The notes under the pieces: generated by a model | The model's database searches: none | The model's input: only the letters and a program-made list of their open reading frames with translations | Told to the model about the DNA's origin: nothing | NCBI GenBank assembly: GCA_002914845.1 | Contig: JXTC01000008.1 | Span: 2,160,875 to 2,224,874 of the forward strand | DNA length: 64,000 bases | Direction of reading: 5' to 3' | DNA from: Trema orientale | Taxonomy: Eukaryota; Streptophyta; Magnoliopsida; Rosales; Cannabaceae | Position numbers and translations under genes: made by a program | Shown here: in pieces, positions 22,760 through 35,039 of the stretch | Layout of the letters: every line of letters begins with the position of its first letter | Position numbering within the stretch: position 1 is the first letter of the stretch

Positions 22760-23042
22760 TATTTTTAAACATTATTCTTTGGTCGATGTTCAGGTGGTAT
22801 CTCCTTGTCCTCCAGGTATTCTTTATATACCTAGCATGCTCAAGGGAATTGTTGAGAGATGTTGCCAAAAATAATATTTGAGTGAATAATATACACATAA
22901 AAAATAATTATGAATAGAGGCATTACCCTTTAGAAATGGAGTAACAAGGTGGATTTAGGACATATGCACATGGAAGCACTTGTATATATATAATATGCAA
23001 TCTTATCAATAATTATTTCTTGATGTATATGTATAAGAGAAG

Positions 23043-24460
23043 ATGGACATAAACAAGATTTGGATAAGCATAAAGAGTCGATCTTCAACTCAATTTAGAA
23101 GAGATAATAAAGCATTTGCTGAATGTCGAAAGCTTATGTCAACTTCGAAGGTTAATCTGCTCGAATAAAACATTCCAAGGCCTAAATACCAATAACATTT
23201 AGTTGAGAACGGTACCTAACAGTTACACATTGTATGGTTATTTCACGGAGAATTATTTCTAGTAGCTTCTATTCCCAGTGAAGATGAAAATGATGGGCAA
23301 GGCGATAAGATGCATGATCTCATGGTTGATATTGATGGAATAGGCGAAACAAGTCATGAAGTTGATCAAGACTTGGATGATGTCCATATAGTTGACGAGT
23401 AACAGTCAAACAAGTTTCGTGAATTATTTGTCAAGATGGAGAAAATATTATATCCTTAGTACACAAAGTTCTTAGTGCTTAATTTTTTAGTTAAATTGAT
23501 GCATTTAAAGGCGCTTAACAAGTGGAGTTATAAGACCAAGCTAGCTGTAAGCAAAGTAATTATAAATCGTTTGATATGTTACTAAAATTATTGTTTAAAG
23601 TGTTTTTAGAGGAGACTAATTTACGTGGATCGCACTATGAGCCAAGATGAAGTTGCGTGATATCGGTCTTGGTTAATTATGAATCAATTCATATCTGTAA
23701 GTACGATTGTGCTCTGTTTCGGGCAAAAATTCAGAGTTAAACAATTGTCAAGTATGTGATGGAAGCCGTTGGGAACTAGGTAAAAAAAATATTGAAGAAA
23801 GTGATGCAATATTTTTCCCTGACACCCAAGTTAAGGAGGTTATATAGCTACAAGTATACTATGAAGAACATGAGATAGCATAATTCAGAAAGGCGGAAAG
23901 AATAAGTTATTTTCAGATACCCTATAGATGGTCTTGCTTGGAAAGAATTCGACTGAAAATATCTTTCATTTGCATTTGATCCTAGAAATGTCCGGTTAGG
24001 GTTGGCGATTGATGGGTTTAATCTATTTGGGAATATGACTTGCCAACTTAGAAGTGCCTGAAATCGGTGTCCATGATGATGTTTTTTCTAATTCCTGGTC
24101 CGACTGCACCTAGAAAAGACATAGATATCTTTATAAGGCCTCTTATTAACGAGTTGGAGGAGCCATAGGTAAATAGTGTTGAAACTCGAGATACAGTAGA
24201 TGGTACCATATTTTGTATGTGTGCTGGCATAATGTGGACTATCAATGACTACCCAGCATATGCCCTAATGTCAGCATATGACCTAAAGACGTTAAAAAGT
24301 ATGATTAGTTTCTATGACATGCAATCAACATGCTCATCGAAGAAAGTTTTCAATACATCAAGAATGCCTTAACAGTCAGGGGTTATTATTCTATGAGTTT
24401 TTATCACCACAAATGGTTGACTGCTAGATTGATCAAATACTCCAAGTAGCAAGATATTTT
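23043..24460 (+). pseudogene. CACTA (En/Spm) TNP2-type transposase relic
   Basis: Frame-broken but readable TNP2 family signatures occur in order. There is an N-terminal transposase-associated stretch from ATG 23043 (MDINKIWISIKSRSSTQF), with LFHGE near 23240. Then come FAFDPRNVRLGLAIDGFNLF (about 23968-24036), MMMFFLIPGPTAPRKDIDIF (from 24073) and IMWTINDYPAYALMSAYD (about 24230-24280). A TAG replaces a codon after NELEEP, and many other stops are present. The element's CACTA ends were not found. It is inactive. Confidence 0.8.
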
Positions 24461-25250
24461 ACTATGACCTTACTACAAAAGAGAGATTAAATAGGAGACT
24501 TCATAAATCCTTCAAGAAGATGAATAAATTAGCCAAAATTTGAATAGATATACTATTTATATTGTCATGTTATTTAATTAATAATGATTAAATTATCCTA
24601 CAAGTGAAGGGATAATTATTTTATTTATATTTGTAATCATCTTTTTTTATAGTGGAATAATTATTGTGGATGGAAATCACCATGCTAATTCCCTTATGTT
24701 CTTTATTATGTTACTGCAGTTTCACTATTACTAGTGATCGAATTCCAGTCCAGGAATTCGAACATCTATCATGCTTTGTTTTTCATCTGCATCTTTACAT
24801 GGTTATGACTAACACCATTATCAATATTATTTTCCTTTTGAGGTAGGGTCGAAAAACTAAGGACTATCTCCACTTTCAATTAAAAAACTAGCTGGCTTAA
24901 TGGTTTCTTTTTGTCTTGTCATCCTTCCTTGATATACGATATCATATGGTATTTGCAACACTTCCAACAAATTAAAAAGCAACAATTTATCAAACTCATG
25001 ATGATCAAATGATCTCATTAGAGACCAACATATATATTAATTGTGTACATATTGAATTGGATAAACAAACTCTCCCAATTAGAAGGGGTTTGATCATGGA
25101 TGAATGCAGGGCCAGGCCAAGCTTGAAGCAGGACGCCACAGGCTCAAGCAACAAATCCTAATTTATCTATCTATCTATACTATCATCATCATCATCATCA
25201 TCATGCTTCATGCATCATGATGTAACTCTAGTACTTTTAACATGATAATT
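24461..25250. other. 3' flank of polygalacturonase gene; nothing coding
   Basis: AT-rich sequence followed by short simple repeats (TATC)n at about 25164-25179 and (ATC)n at about 25181-25204, close to the polygalacturonase stop codon and probably in or near its 3' UTR. Confidence 0.5.
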
Positions 25251-27180
25251 CTACAAGCAACTAGAGGGTTGAACCATTCCTGAAGCGGTTCCGGCAGCGT
25301 GGCTACAAGAAGCCAAGGCAGGCTTATTCTTGCAAGTAAGCTTCACGTCCTGAAGGCTGATCCTGCTGCACGGGTTTTGCGAGCTGCAATCGAACTTCAC
25401 CGCCACTTCCGTCGCGGACGTCCCGTGTATGTCCTTGTATGTCACGTCGCTCACTTTCACACCGGACACCTGGCCGGGGCACCCCTTGTTGTTCGGGCAG
25501 TAGTTCTGATCGATCACGATCGGGTTCTGCACGTTCACCATCACCGCGTGCTGGAACAGGATGTTCCTGGCGAACCCGCTGCTCGGCCTCCCCCAAGACT
25601 TTATCCTCAGGCCGTTTTGGGTACCCGTAAACGTGGCCGTTTTGACGGTCACGTTCTGTACACCAGCCTCGTTGAGGTCCTTGCCAAGGCTCCCAATGCT
25701 GATGCCGTGGCCGGGTCCACATGCGACGTTCTCGATCCAGAGATTGTTGGTGCCGGGGCCAATGGAGATGCAGTCGTCACCTGTTCCGATCTTGGAGTTG
25801 AGGATGGTAACGCCGGTGGAGAGCTGGACGTGGATGCCGTCGGTGTTGGGGCTGTTACCGGAGGCGATGACCTTGACGCCTTGCAATTTGACGTTGTTGC
25901 AGCCATTTATGACGATGTGGAACATCTGGCTGTTTACGGATGTTACTCCTACGATCTTGATGTTGTTTGAGTTGGAAAATGCCAGTGTCTGCACATACAC
26001 ACAACCAGAAGCTCCCTTGTTATTATTATTATTTTTTATTTTATATGTATTTATTTAAGATCAAGCACATGATCAATTACGGCTTATATTGTGATCGTCA
26101 TGTGCGCCTTAATTTCAACTTATTATAAACCAAAATCCAAATCCAACTATTAATTATATTGAAACGTAGTGGCTCATTAACCAAATAAAATCCTAATTGA
26201 GCAAATGATTTACTTTTGACGACGAACGTTCACACTAATATCTAATAAGTACTATATATTTATTAATTCATTCACACTTTGTTTTGCTGACACTAAAAAG
26301 AAAACGTCCGACTAGGTAAAATTAATAGTGACTCTTGATTATGCCGAACCAATTAATATTTATGTCAGTTAAGATTCTTCAATAATCCACTACCCAATAA
26401 TATTTTCCCGGAAAAAAAAAAAACTAAAACCGAATTCTCAGGTGAATAGTAATAAGTGGTGCTATTAATACTATTAGGCACTTCCTTTTAGCAAAAAGCT
26501 TACTATATACGGTGCTTATTGCATGAATTGACAAGGTTATTAGTAGTTTATACTTTTATACATTTATCCACGACCTCTAGACTAGTCAAATCTGTATCTT
26601 TAATCTCAAAAAAAGTGACTCCTGAGGATACCCTCCAAAATCAGTGTGTGCAAAGATAGAAGTATACTACGTTTGTTAAATTAACATTTTTAATATAATA
26701 ATATTATTAATTACTCACCGTGGCTCCACTGGGGCAACTCTTGCCCGAGTTCTTGCAATCCCAGAGAGAAGTGCCTTGGCCGTCAAGAATTCCGCCAGAT
26801 ATAGTGACTCCATTCACGTACTGAAAGGAGATCCAATCGCCCGCGTTTCCTATGACTTGATAATCCGACGGAGCGACGAGGGTACCGGCAATGCGAAAGG
26901 TGATAGCGTTGTTCTTGCATTGCCCGCTGAACACCACATTTTTCAGGAAGAACCTTCCCGCCGGCACGTACATGACAGCTGGGTTGACTGACTCACAAGC
27001 TTTGGCCCATGCGGACAAGAAGGCTTCGGTGGAGTCCGTCTTGCCGTCTCCTCTGGCTCCTAAACTCACCACGTTGTATGTCGACACTGCTACTGCCGCT
27101 GCACTGCTGCCTAATAATAAGACCATCACGAGTACACCCAGAACAACAAGGATTGATCCTCTCATCATTGGCATTTCCAT
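25251..27180 (-). CDS. Pollen-type (exo)polygalacturonase, two exons
   Basis: Exons are 27180-26719 and 25988-25251, joined in phase 0 across a 730-bp GT-AG intron (donor GTGAGT), giving 399 aa. The N-terminus MEMPMMRGSILVVLGVLVMV leads a hydrophobic signal peptide ending near the AAAVAV run. The mature protein starts STYNVVSLGARGDGKTDSTE, typical of glycoside hydrolase 28. The four GH28 active-site motifs are intact: SPNTDGIHVQ (about 200-209), GTGDDCIS (222-229), GPGHGISIGS (245-254) and RIKSW (282-286). The predicted role is hydrolysis of pectic homogalacturonan in the cell wall. The sequence style and two-exon form suit the pollen/exo-PG clade, but tissue and exo/endo mode are inferred. 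Exon 2 is strikingly GC-rich against its AT-rich surroundings. Confidence 0.93.
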
Positions 27181-27323
27181 TTGTGGGGGGAGAGAGAGAG
27201 AAATAGAAAGATTTAATATTGTAGCTAAAGCTTTGGAGAAGGAGAGATAATATTCTGGTGGTTAAATATGCATAGAAGAGGGTTATTGGAGTGTTGGTGA
27301 GAAGTTGGAACGGTTTGAGGCTG

Positions 27324-27331
27324 TATTTATA
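27324..27331 (-). promoter_or_regulatory. TATA box of the polygalacturonase gene
   Basis: TATAAATA on the minus strand, about 145 bases upstream of the start codon, in a locally GC-richer promoter. The position fits a 5' UTR of roughly 100-115 bases. Confidence 0.65.
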
Positions 27332-27344
27332 GACTAGAAGGGTA

Positions 27345-29690
27345 GGGCAACATTTATGGCTATGGCTATGGGGGATTAAGCATTTAGGATATTGGATAGG
27401 ATATGATGCTCCTTGTACATATTTTTAAATACTATAAAGAAAGGGAAAAATTACAAAAGCAAGCAATCATCGGGCCGCGCCGAACTTCAATTCATTAAGT
27501 ACTATATACTTCTTTAACATATATACATATATATTTTCATTACCAAAATATATATATATATATTGTTAATTAGCACTTTCCTTTACCAAAATGACCTTAC
27601 GTAGATTTGTCTACTTAGCTTTGCGGTTCTAATTAGCTCTAACTTTTTTAACTTTTGAATTCTGAGTTTGAAATGTATAATATATATAGGAATCCCTGAT
27701 TACAACTATCCTTGTCCACAAAGAAAGCTGGCTTAGCTAAACCATAATATATGTACACAGTACATTACATTTATGTAAAGTATACATAATTAGTTACAAA
27801 TTAAGAAAGACCGTACGTATTTTCTTACTTTTTGGATACTATTCATGATATTTAATTCTAGTTAGTTTCTTTGGTGGGAGGGCTAATTAGGAACGTCTAT
27901 ATATGTTAACGTGAATATTAATGCGTGTCATTGTCCAAACTAATGATTTTTCCGCAAGTTGGGTGCCGCAAATATAGTTCAAACTAGTCACGATTAATCT
28001 TGAATCTTCTAGCATGAGAAATCAGTCGGAATCAAACCCAATATTGTGTGTGTATATATATATATATGTATACGTTCAGTCAGTCCGCGTTTTAAGAAAA
28101 TGACCTTTTCATAGATCTGGAAGAGTAAAGAGTAGAGTACGAAATAAATCTAGAGAAAACATGGAATAATATTGTAATGGGATTCCTCATTTATCTAATA
28201 ATTTTGCTTGGAACAAGTAGAAATGATCGGTTACATTTAATTATACATAACAAGAATTCAGCATCAATAGGAAATTGGTAATTTTGCCTAAGCTGAATAT
28301 ATTAAACATATTAAAGAAGTCCAAGAGTAACAGTATCCAATAGTTGCGTTCGTATAAGGTTGCTTAAGGATTTGAATTGCATAAAAGTTGGAATAGGAAA
28401 AGACACATGCATGCATGGTACTTTGAAAATAATATACAATATTAAAGAAATTAAGAAGAATATTTGACCTCAAAAAAAAAAAAAAAGAAAAAAAAATGAT
28501 CTTAAGAAAGCTGCGACGGTTATAAGCGTGACATAGCTAAGCGAAACATCCCACGAAGCCAACCTCAATGTTACAAGTTTGTGGTGCTTATGTTACGGCA
28601 TGAGTTGCTTTAAACGCAAGCTCAATGTTCATTCCCACCTTATAATATCTATTCTCTTCCTTGCACATTAAGTTAATGTAATATTATAAACTTTTATCCC
28701 AATTCCATTTTTTTCCCAGATTTTCTTCGGCACGTTACTAATTATATATTCATTACTAGTTAATTCATATCTATTATTGATAATTTAATTTAATTGGTTC
28801 ATTAAATTTTTACTGGCCTATATAGAATACAACGTATGTACGTAGTTAGGAAAATTTTTCAAATTCTGTAATATAGTTGAATTAAGAAGACCACTGGGCT
28901 CCAAACTAATTAATATACGTCTAATAGGGTAAAAAAAAAAAAAAATTAAATGAGATATGCATAAAAATGCATGTTGATTTATTTTCTTGGAATACAAACA
29001 CATGAATATCTTTATGATATGTATGAATCGGTATATAAAAATCTCATTGTTACAGTAGTTTAGTGGTAATACTTCCTAGTATGGAGGGTTAGGAGTTTAA
29101 ATCTTTACTCCTTATTTATTTTTTTAAATCTCGATTCGATCAGTATATTTCGTCCTACAATCCTACTATTTTATAAATACTGTAGGAAGGACAAAATCCA
29201 GAGTAACAAGAGTTGGGAAAGCAACATGACCTATGTCCTAAATGAGGAAAGAAAAACCGAGATAAAAGTTTCTTCCTTTTTTTTTTTTTTTTGTTAAAGT
29301 AAAAAAGAAAAAAAGGAGTGGGAATTGGTCCAGGAGAATAGCAGGATTCTGGACTTTTTTTATTAAAAAAAAAAAAAGGAGATCGTTGACGTTATATTAA
29401 TCTATATATTTCAGCATATAGGCATGACTAGCTAGTCCACTTATGTATTAATTTCAGGAGATCCAATAGCATGTGGTGTGTGCCACGGCTCGCACTACCC
29501 TTTATCAATAGCAAGATCATATATAGGCTTTTGGCCTGTTGTTTTTAATTTATTTATTTATTTTTTTGGTGGTCCTTAAGTTTTCTATTTAACTTTTCTC
29601 CATCTCAATATGGCCATACAGAAATATTATACATCTTTTAAAGGAAATTATTTTATGAACATGTAGTTATTAAATGCACTAGTCAAGATT
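27345..29690. other. AT-rich spacer between polygalacturonase and duplication copy B
   Basis: No gene recognised. It contains ATATAT runs and homopolymers. A tRNA-like promoter pair is listed separately at 29046-29125. Small inverted repeats occur at about 29150-29192 (GTCCTACA...TGTAGGAAGGAC) and about 29330-29356 (GTCCAG...CTGGAC). Confidence 0.4.
29046..29125 (+). mobile_element. Possible short tRNA-derived SINE remnant
   Basis: A box-A-like TAGTTTAGTGGTAA and box-B-like GAGTTTAAATC lie about 40 bases apart, followed by a T-rich tail and a short AAATCTC shared by both flanks. It is too diverged to assign to a family; a degraded tRNA-like fragment is the alternative. Confidence 0.4.
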
Positions 29691-30773
29691 CTCAAGAAAT
29701 TCAAATATACGAGCACTGGAGTTAAAGTCAAAGAGGAAGCTGTGTTGGGCAGGAATGAAGAGATTGAGGTTTTGTGTGGGATTTGGAGCATTTGAATAAT
29801 TTGATGGAATAGACAACATACAGCATATATATGTGTGTACAGTGTACTTGCAATTAAGACATGCCTTATGGGAATAACTATCTGTCTTGTCACATTCCAT
29901 TTACCTTTGTGCCTCTTTTTTTAAAAGAACAAACAAAAAACTTAATGCAAGAACTGGTTTATTAATAATTTAATTTCTATATGTCATGAGGATGAGCCAC
30001 GAGGGGGGCAGCGTTGATTGAAACGTGACAAATGGAGCATAAAACGGAGAAGAAATCGGCCTTCTCATGCCTTAAAACCTCTCCCGGCCTCCACCCCTTT
30101 TATTTGCCCATTTTCTTTTATTTTTTCCCCTTAATTTACTTATTTGTGCTCCTTTTCTTTTTTATTTATAATAGGTGTATATTTATATATTTAAGTACCT
30201 CAAATGAAATCATAGCTACCCATGTTAACAATGGGCCACATTAAATGTTATATCTATATACAGTCAAAAACAATGGTATATCTTTATGCATATATCTGAA
30301 AAAAATGGTATCTAAGTGATAATACTGACTTGTAATTTTAACATCGGTATATAAGACAATTTCGCCTCATTAGGCGCGTATCGAGGGAAAGCAACCGGTA
30401 CATGCATATCAGTTCTCATTAGCCGAATAATAATATTTTCTTGTATAAGAAACGGATACATTCTTAATGTGCCTCTGTAGGCCGATATATTGTAGCTAGC
30501 TATTCTAAGAAAAATTAAGGATATAGATAGCTAATATTAACATGTTGTTCTTTCTTTCATAATTTTGTTTAGAGAGAAGGGAAAAGGATATAATTTACTT
30601 AATTGCTTGCATGCGCATGATTTAAGGACATTTTTCCAAGTGGCGAAATATTATTGCATGGCATTATTTTGTTGTATAGTATTAATTAATCGGATATCAA
30701 GACCCCATGTGAGCCTCAAGCTACATTAATTAGAGAGAAGCACAGAACTCAATGAGTCAATGCATATTAAGTT

Positions 30774-30957
30774 GAATAATGCTATAGAGCACCAGTGGTG
30801 CCCAGCACCATAGTGATGTGTCAGTTTGTCACTGGTTAATCATAATTATAATTTAAGTGGGGCCTATGTGGGACCCAGTTTGTTAATTAAATCATTCAGT
30901 GACAAACAGACATGTCACTGTGGTGCTGGGCACCACTGGTGCCCCATAGCATTGCTC
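30774..30957 (+). mobile_element. MULE-type MITE, family M1 copy 1, 9-bp TSD
   Basis: This 184-bp palindromic element starts GAATAATGCTATAGAGCACC and ends GGTGCCCCATAGCATTGCTC, with arms AGTGGTGCCCAGCACCA and TGGTGCTGGGCACCACT. Perfect 9-bp duplications TATTAAGTT flank it (30765-30773 and 30958-30966). The paralogous site in copy A (about 15160-15180) has a single undisrupted target (GCTAAGTAGCAT), i.e. an empty site. Confidence 0.93.
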
Positions 30958-31751
30958 TATTAAGTTGCATTATTATGCGACGGGACTGCATATAGTTTGA
31001 TTAGGTTACTGTATTCGATTAATTTCAGTAGATCTTTCTGATTAATCTGTATCACTCTTGGCATACTAGCTCCCTTTAGGCTGCTACTGGGCTAGCTATA
31101 AGTTCGTGCTGCATTTCATGTGTCCAATATATTCATTTCAATGGTTACTACTATATTTATCCATCAATGGTTACTGTTTTTCTGACCTTGGATGAAAATC
31201 TAACAGTTGTAATTAAATTGATAGTTGTGCAATAAAAGTTATTGTAATTAATTAGCTTTGATATTATAATTTTTTTTTAAAAAGTCAACTTAGTGATACT
31301 CTAATTTAAATAATAAATTTATTATTACACGCATTTTAATGATAGTTACTCATGGAGACATAACTATTGAAACCTGCTCCATATATATATATATCAATCA
31401 GTGACATGCCTGGATTAATGCTCTTCAGTAGAAAATTAAATTAAAAAACAAAGAGATCTACTTAATTGATTGATTAATAAATAAAAAAGCACTATATATC
31501 TTTATATATGTATATAGATATAGTGATTATTATATTTGTATGAAAATAGTGCATCTTTGCAATGTATATTATTGGCTGGTCGATTACCACATGACAGCCC
31601 ACAGTACGTGTATAGAACCCATAATTCCTGCATCTTGCCTCTTATGGAGTTTTGTCAATATATATATATATATACACACATTTTATGGGTGCCAATCCAA
31701 CCCGTAGGTATTTTTATTTTTTTTTCAACTATCTATAATTTTTATTACTAT

Positions 31752-31876
31752 TATTAGTAATGCTAGGTCTATTACTAGGTGATTCTCTTACATTTTAGAT
31801 GCAGTCCATGTAGAATCAATTATTTAATTATAATCACCGAGTGACAAAGTCATTGTGGCATTGGTAACATTACTTT
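31752..31876. mobile_element. Degenerate MITE-like insertion in copy B
   Basis: The sequence runs from AGTAATGCTAGGTC to GGCATTGGTAACATTACTT, whose ends are weakly inverted. 'atttaattataatcac..agtgacaaa' echoes the M1 MITE interior, so it may be a distant relative. Confidence 0.35.
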
Positions 31877-32420
31877 TTTTTGAGCTGTTAGAGGCTTCTC
31901 TCTCAGCTTTTTTACCATAAAAGACGTATTAAATAAATTTAATTGGATAAAATAATACCAATAAATAGGTTTAGAAAAAATACCAATAAATGGGTTAAAA
32001 AAAATACCTACTAAATTAGTCCTTTGTATGTGTGTGTATAGTCCTCTATATATGTGTGTATATATATCCGAATCTAATAGTTACTTTTTTTTTACCCATT
32101 TATAAGTATTTTTTTTTTAGCCGTTAGGTCGTGTTATCTAATAACTATATGATTTAAGTAGTTGAAAGAAAAAATAATAATAAATACACACTATTTAACA
32201 TGCTGTTTCTTTCTCAATTCAAATCTATTTTTTGAATTGGTCCCATATAAATTTGTTTTCCTGTTTTTCTCTATAATTAATAGCCAGGTTCCATGTCTTC
32301 AAATTCGAATACACAGAGGTGAAGTAACGTAGGATGAGGCTGTATATGATGATCAGTGTTTTCGGAGGGTGTTAAAACAATATTCACAGTACAATACGTA
32401 TATAAATGATTGATCAATGA

Positions 32421-32560
32421 TCATGAATCGATGCAGGATTTGCCCTGTCTAAGCCTCAAGGCTTCCCTGTTTCGGGCAATTTTTGTTTGTAACAATAACT
32501 CCATGTGATTGTTGTTGACCTTCTTGTACACCCGCATAAAAATATTATATAGTTTTGTAA
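32421..32560 (-). other. Conserved coding-like segment of unknown identity, copy B
   Basis: The minus-strand open frame reads VYKKVNNNHMELLLQTKIAR, then NREALRLRQGKSCIDS and a stop. The block is strongly conserved with copy A, while surrounding non-coding sequence has diverged more. The acceptor-like TTTCTAG of copy A is ATGCG here, so if this was an exon its splice site is lost in copy B. Confidence 0.35.
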
Positions 32561-33400
32561 CCACATGATCATGAAGCTCAAAATTGAATAAATTTCCCAA
32601 TAAATGAATAAAATAAAGATAAATTAGTCGAATGTCAATTGTCAGCATGAAACTGTATATTTAACTCTCTTGACTCTTTATCAGCAGAATCGTTTTGTAA
32701 ATATGATGCAAATACATGTCTATACATATTGCCCGCGCTCAAACGGTTTATACATGCATTTATTATATGTATATATACACATATATATACGTAAATATTA
32801 AGATATGTGTACGTATATATTATAAGCCTTAGTCCAGTTGTTTGACTAAGATAAGGTGGGGGACTGCACGGCCGTACATTAAGTGACAGCGTAGATTGCG
32901 CATTATCTATGTAATCATATATAATATAGCTCTATATTTCGTAAATATTCCGGATTGAATTTCATGCATGCATATGTCCAATTAAAATGCATAACTTATG
33001 GTTCAAGCACGTGATCATCATGAAATTAATTATAAGTGATGCTTTTGTATGATTAAGATATTCTTTCAAAAAGTTTAACTAACTTCAACTGTTTAATTTG
33101 GTTATTATCATAACCTTTATCTATAGTATATATCTATACATATGAGATAATGTGAGGAGCTATTTTCCCTTCAATATTAAGGAATTATAACCACCGAGTT
33201 CACACTACAAGATGCAGTTGCAGCTTCTGTAATTCTCTCTTTTCTTTAATTGATGACTATAAAATATATAACCTGTTGACCAAGGCATATTCATTTTCTA
33301 GCTACTTATTAGCCGAAAGAATAAGTAAACGGCTTTCTTCACTCTATTAATTCTCAACATTCTGAATTAGCTACGTCTGGTCAATGACTTCAATAGACAA
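32561..33400. other. AT-rich spacer, nothing recognised
   Basis: ATATAT-rich sequence with no coding, RNA or bounded transposon feature that I can support. Confidence 0.4.
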
Positions 33401-33408
33401 ATATGAAA

Positions 33409-33580
33409 AGAAATATATATTTGGGAATATTAGCCCTTTTGATCATATTTAGTACACTGTATAAGGACTCTGTATCATATTAATTAAACACACAATACTG
33501 TGTTATGAAAAAAAATATATATTTGGGAATATTAACCCTTTTACTTCTGTATCGTATTAATTAAATACACAATATTGTGT
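33409..33580. repeat. Tandem duplication with internal deletion
   Basis: Unit 33409-33502 and unit 33512-33580 share 'atatatttgggaatatta.ccc' and 'attaattaaa.acacaata.tgtgtt'. The second unit has lost about 25 bases. Confidence 0.7.
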
Positions 33581-34190
33581 TTGGTTATGCTTTTGTATTA
33601 TAATATTTAATTCAACATCAAAATTTAATATAATATAGAGAGTATTATCTAATACGAAAAAAAGTATGTATTACACTGTATTATAACATTGACTCTCTTA
33701 ATTTTCTCTTCCTTAATCTCTCTCTCATGACTTTCTCTTTCTCTATTTTCTCTCTAATCTCTTTCTCTTCCCTTCTTTTCTCCCATATAACTTTATACTT
33801 TTCAAAAATGTTACGTTTCTGAATACTTTCAAAAGTGATATTTTTCAAAAATTGAAATTTGAAAGTGGAATTTTTGAAAAAAAACTTTTGAAAAGTAGTA
33901 ATTTTAGAAGTGGTATTTTTCAAAATAATTTTTTCAAAATGGTATTTTCTAAATAAAAAAGTGGTATTTTTCAAAAATTAATTTTTAATACAACATTTTA
34001 ATACAATTCAAAACCAAACATAGTATTGTAATTAAATAATAAAATATAATACAACTCAATACAATACATCACAATACAATACAATATAATGCAAAACCAA
34101 ATATAGTATTGTAATAGAATAATACAATACAACCCAATACAATACATCACAATATAATACAATGCGACGTATCAAACATGACCTTAGGCG
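33575..34190. mobile_element. Candidate non-autonomous DNA element with TACCACTTTT repeats
   Basis: The left phrase TGTTTGGTTATGCTTTTGTA and the complement of the right phrase GGTCATGTTTGATACG suggest degenerate inverted ends next to TTA. The interior carries stacked copies of 'gaaaaataccactttt'-like units (33830-33980) and 'caatacaatac' repeats. The same internal unit appears at about 38810-39050 and 60730-60980. Boundaries are uncertain. Confidence 0.4.
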
Positions 34191-34564
34191 TTTACCTACT
34201 ATTGCAAATTGTCATATTTCTCAAATGTTATTTAAGAGCAGTCTTACGAATCAAAATTTCTTCATAGGAAAATTAGAATGACATCACTTATATATATATA
34301 TATATAAATTGTGTGAGATCCTATATGGATCGAAAATATTTAGGTTGACACCTAAAAAATATTACAAGACTAGTCAAATTTGACAAAATAATTTTACTGT
34401 TGACCAGCAAATTTTCATTTAACGTTGAATTAAATTTATTTAAAATTAATTGATTATTGAAATTAAAATACTAAAAAATCTAAACCGTAAAATATTTATT
34501 GTGTTTTTAGAACTTTTCTCAACTTTCAAGCTTTGATGTTTGTTACTATTGTCGTATAATTATT

Positions 34565-34790
34565 AGAAATGCTAGTTATGCTCTCTTTTACATTTTTTTT
34601 TACAATCTTCTAGACTAATTGCTTCACACATGGATTTCACTATGGTTTGTTATATTGTTAAAATATTAAATGGTTAGTAGAATCTACGTATTAAGTAGTG
34701 AGACACTATTGTGTAAAAGATAGTGAGAAAAAGTATGCATTTAGCAGTGAGAAAAAGAGTACATTTAGCACTCTACAATAATTTTAACAT
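34565..34790. mobile_element. Degenerate fold-back element
   Basis: The left arm AATGCTAGTTATGCTCTCTTTTACA is loosely complementary to the right segment TGTAAAAGATAGTGAGAAAA...TGCATTTAGCA. No clear target duplication. Confidence 0.35.
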
Positions 34791-35039
34791 AAAAGAGGAA
34801 GCATAAGTACAATTTTTCGTTGGTTTTGTTCAATTTTACATTAAAAACCAAAAATCCAAAAATATAGTGTTAAAATTATTAGGCTTTTGTCTAGTATAGT
34901 CTAACAAATACAATGGTACTTTCGTAAATAAATTATTTCTTTTTAAAACCATTAATTTGATAAAAATTGTGACAGAAATTGTAATGGTTTGTTGTGTTAA
35001 CCTTTTAGGTATCAATCTTATACTCATATTTTGAAGCTA

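Larger units (their letters stand above)
29745..32560. repeat. Segmental duplication block, copy B (partner 14.94-17.29 kb)
   Basis: Collinear with copy A over the landmarks listed there. It lacks the copy-A MITE and SINE (about 1.1 kb shorter around 31440-31530). It carries its own MITE at 30774-30957 and extra MITE-arm fragments at about 31683-32110. It has no F-box fragment; the similarity to copy A starts at about 29745. Confidence 0.8.

Noticed and set aside
25299..25970. 223-codon plus-strand ORF opposite polygalacturonase exon 2
   Set aside because: Antisense shadow caused by high GC3; the encoded sequence resembles no protein family and the sense strand has all GH28 motifs.
33681..33974. 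97-codon minus-strand ORF rich in Lys, Glu, Phe and Arg
   Set aside because: It arises from the stacked 'taccactttt' repeat units and CT-rich low-complexity sequence.
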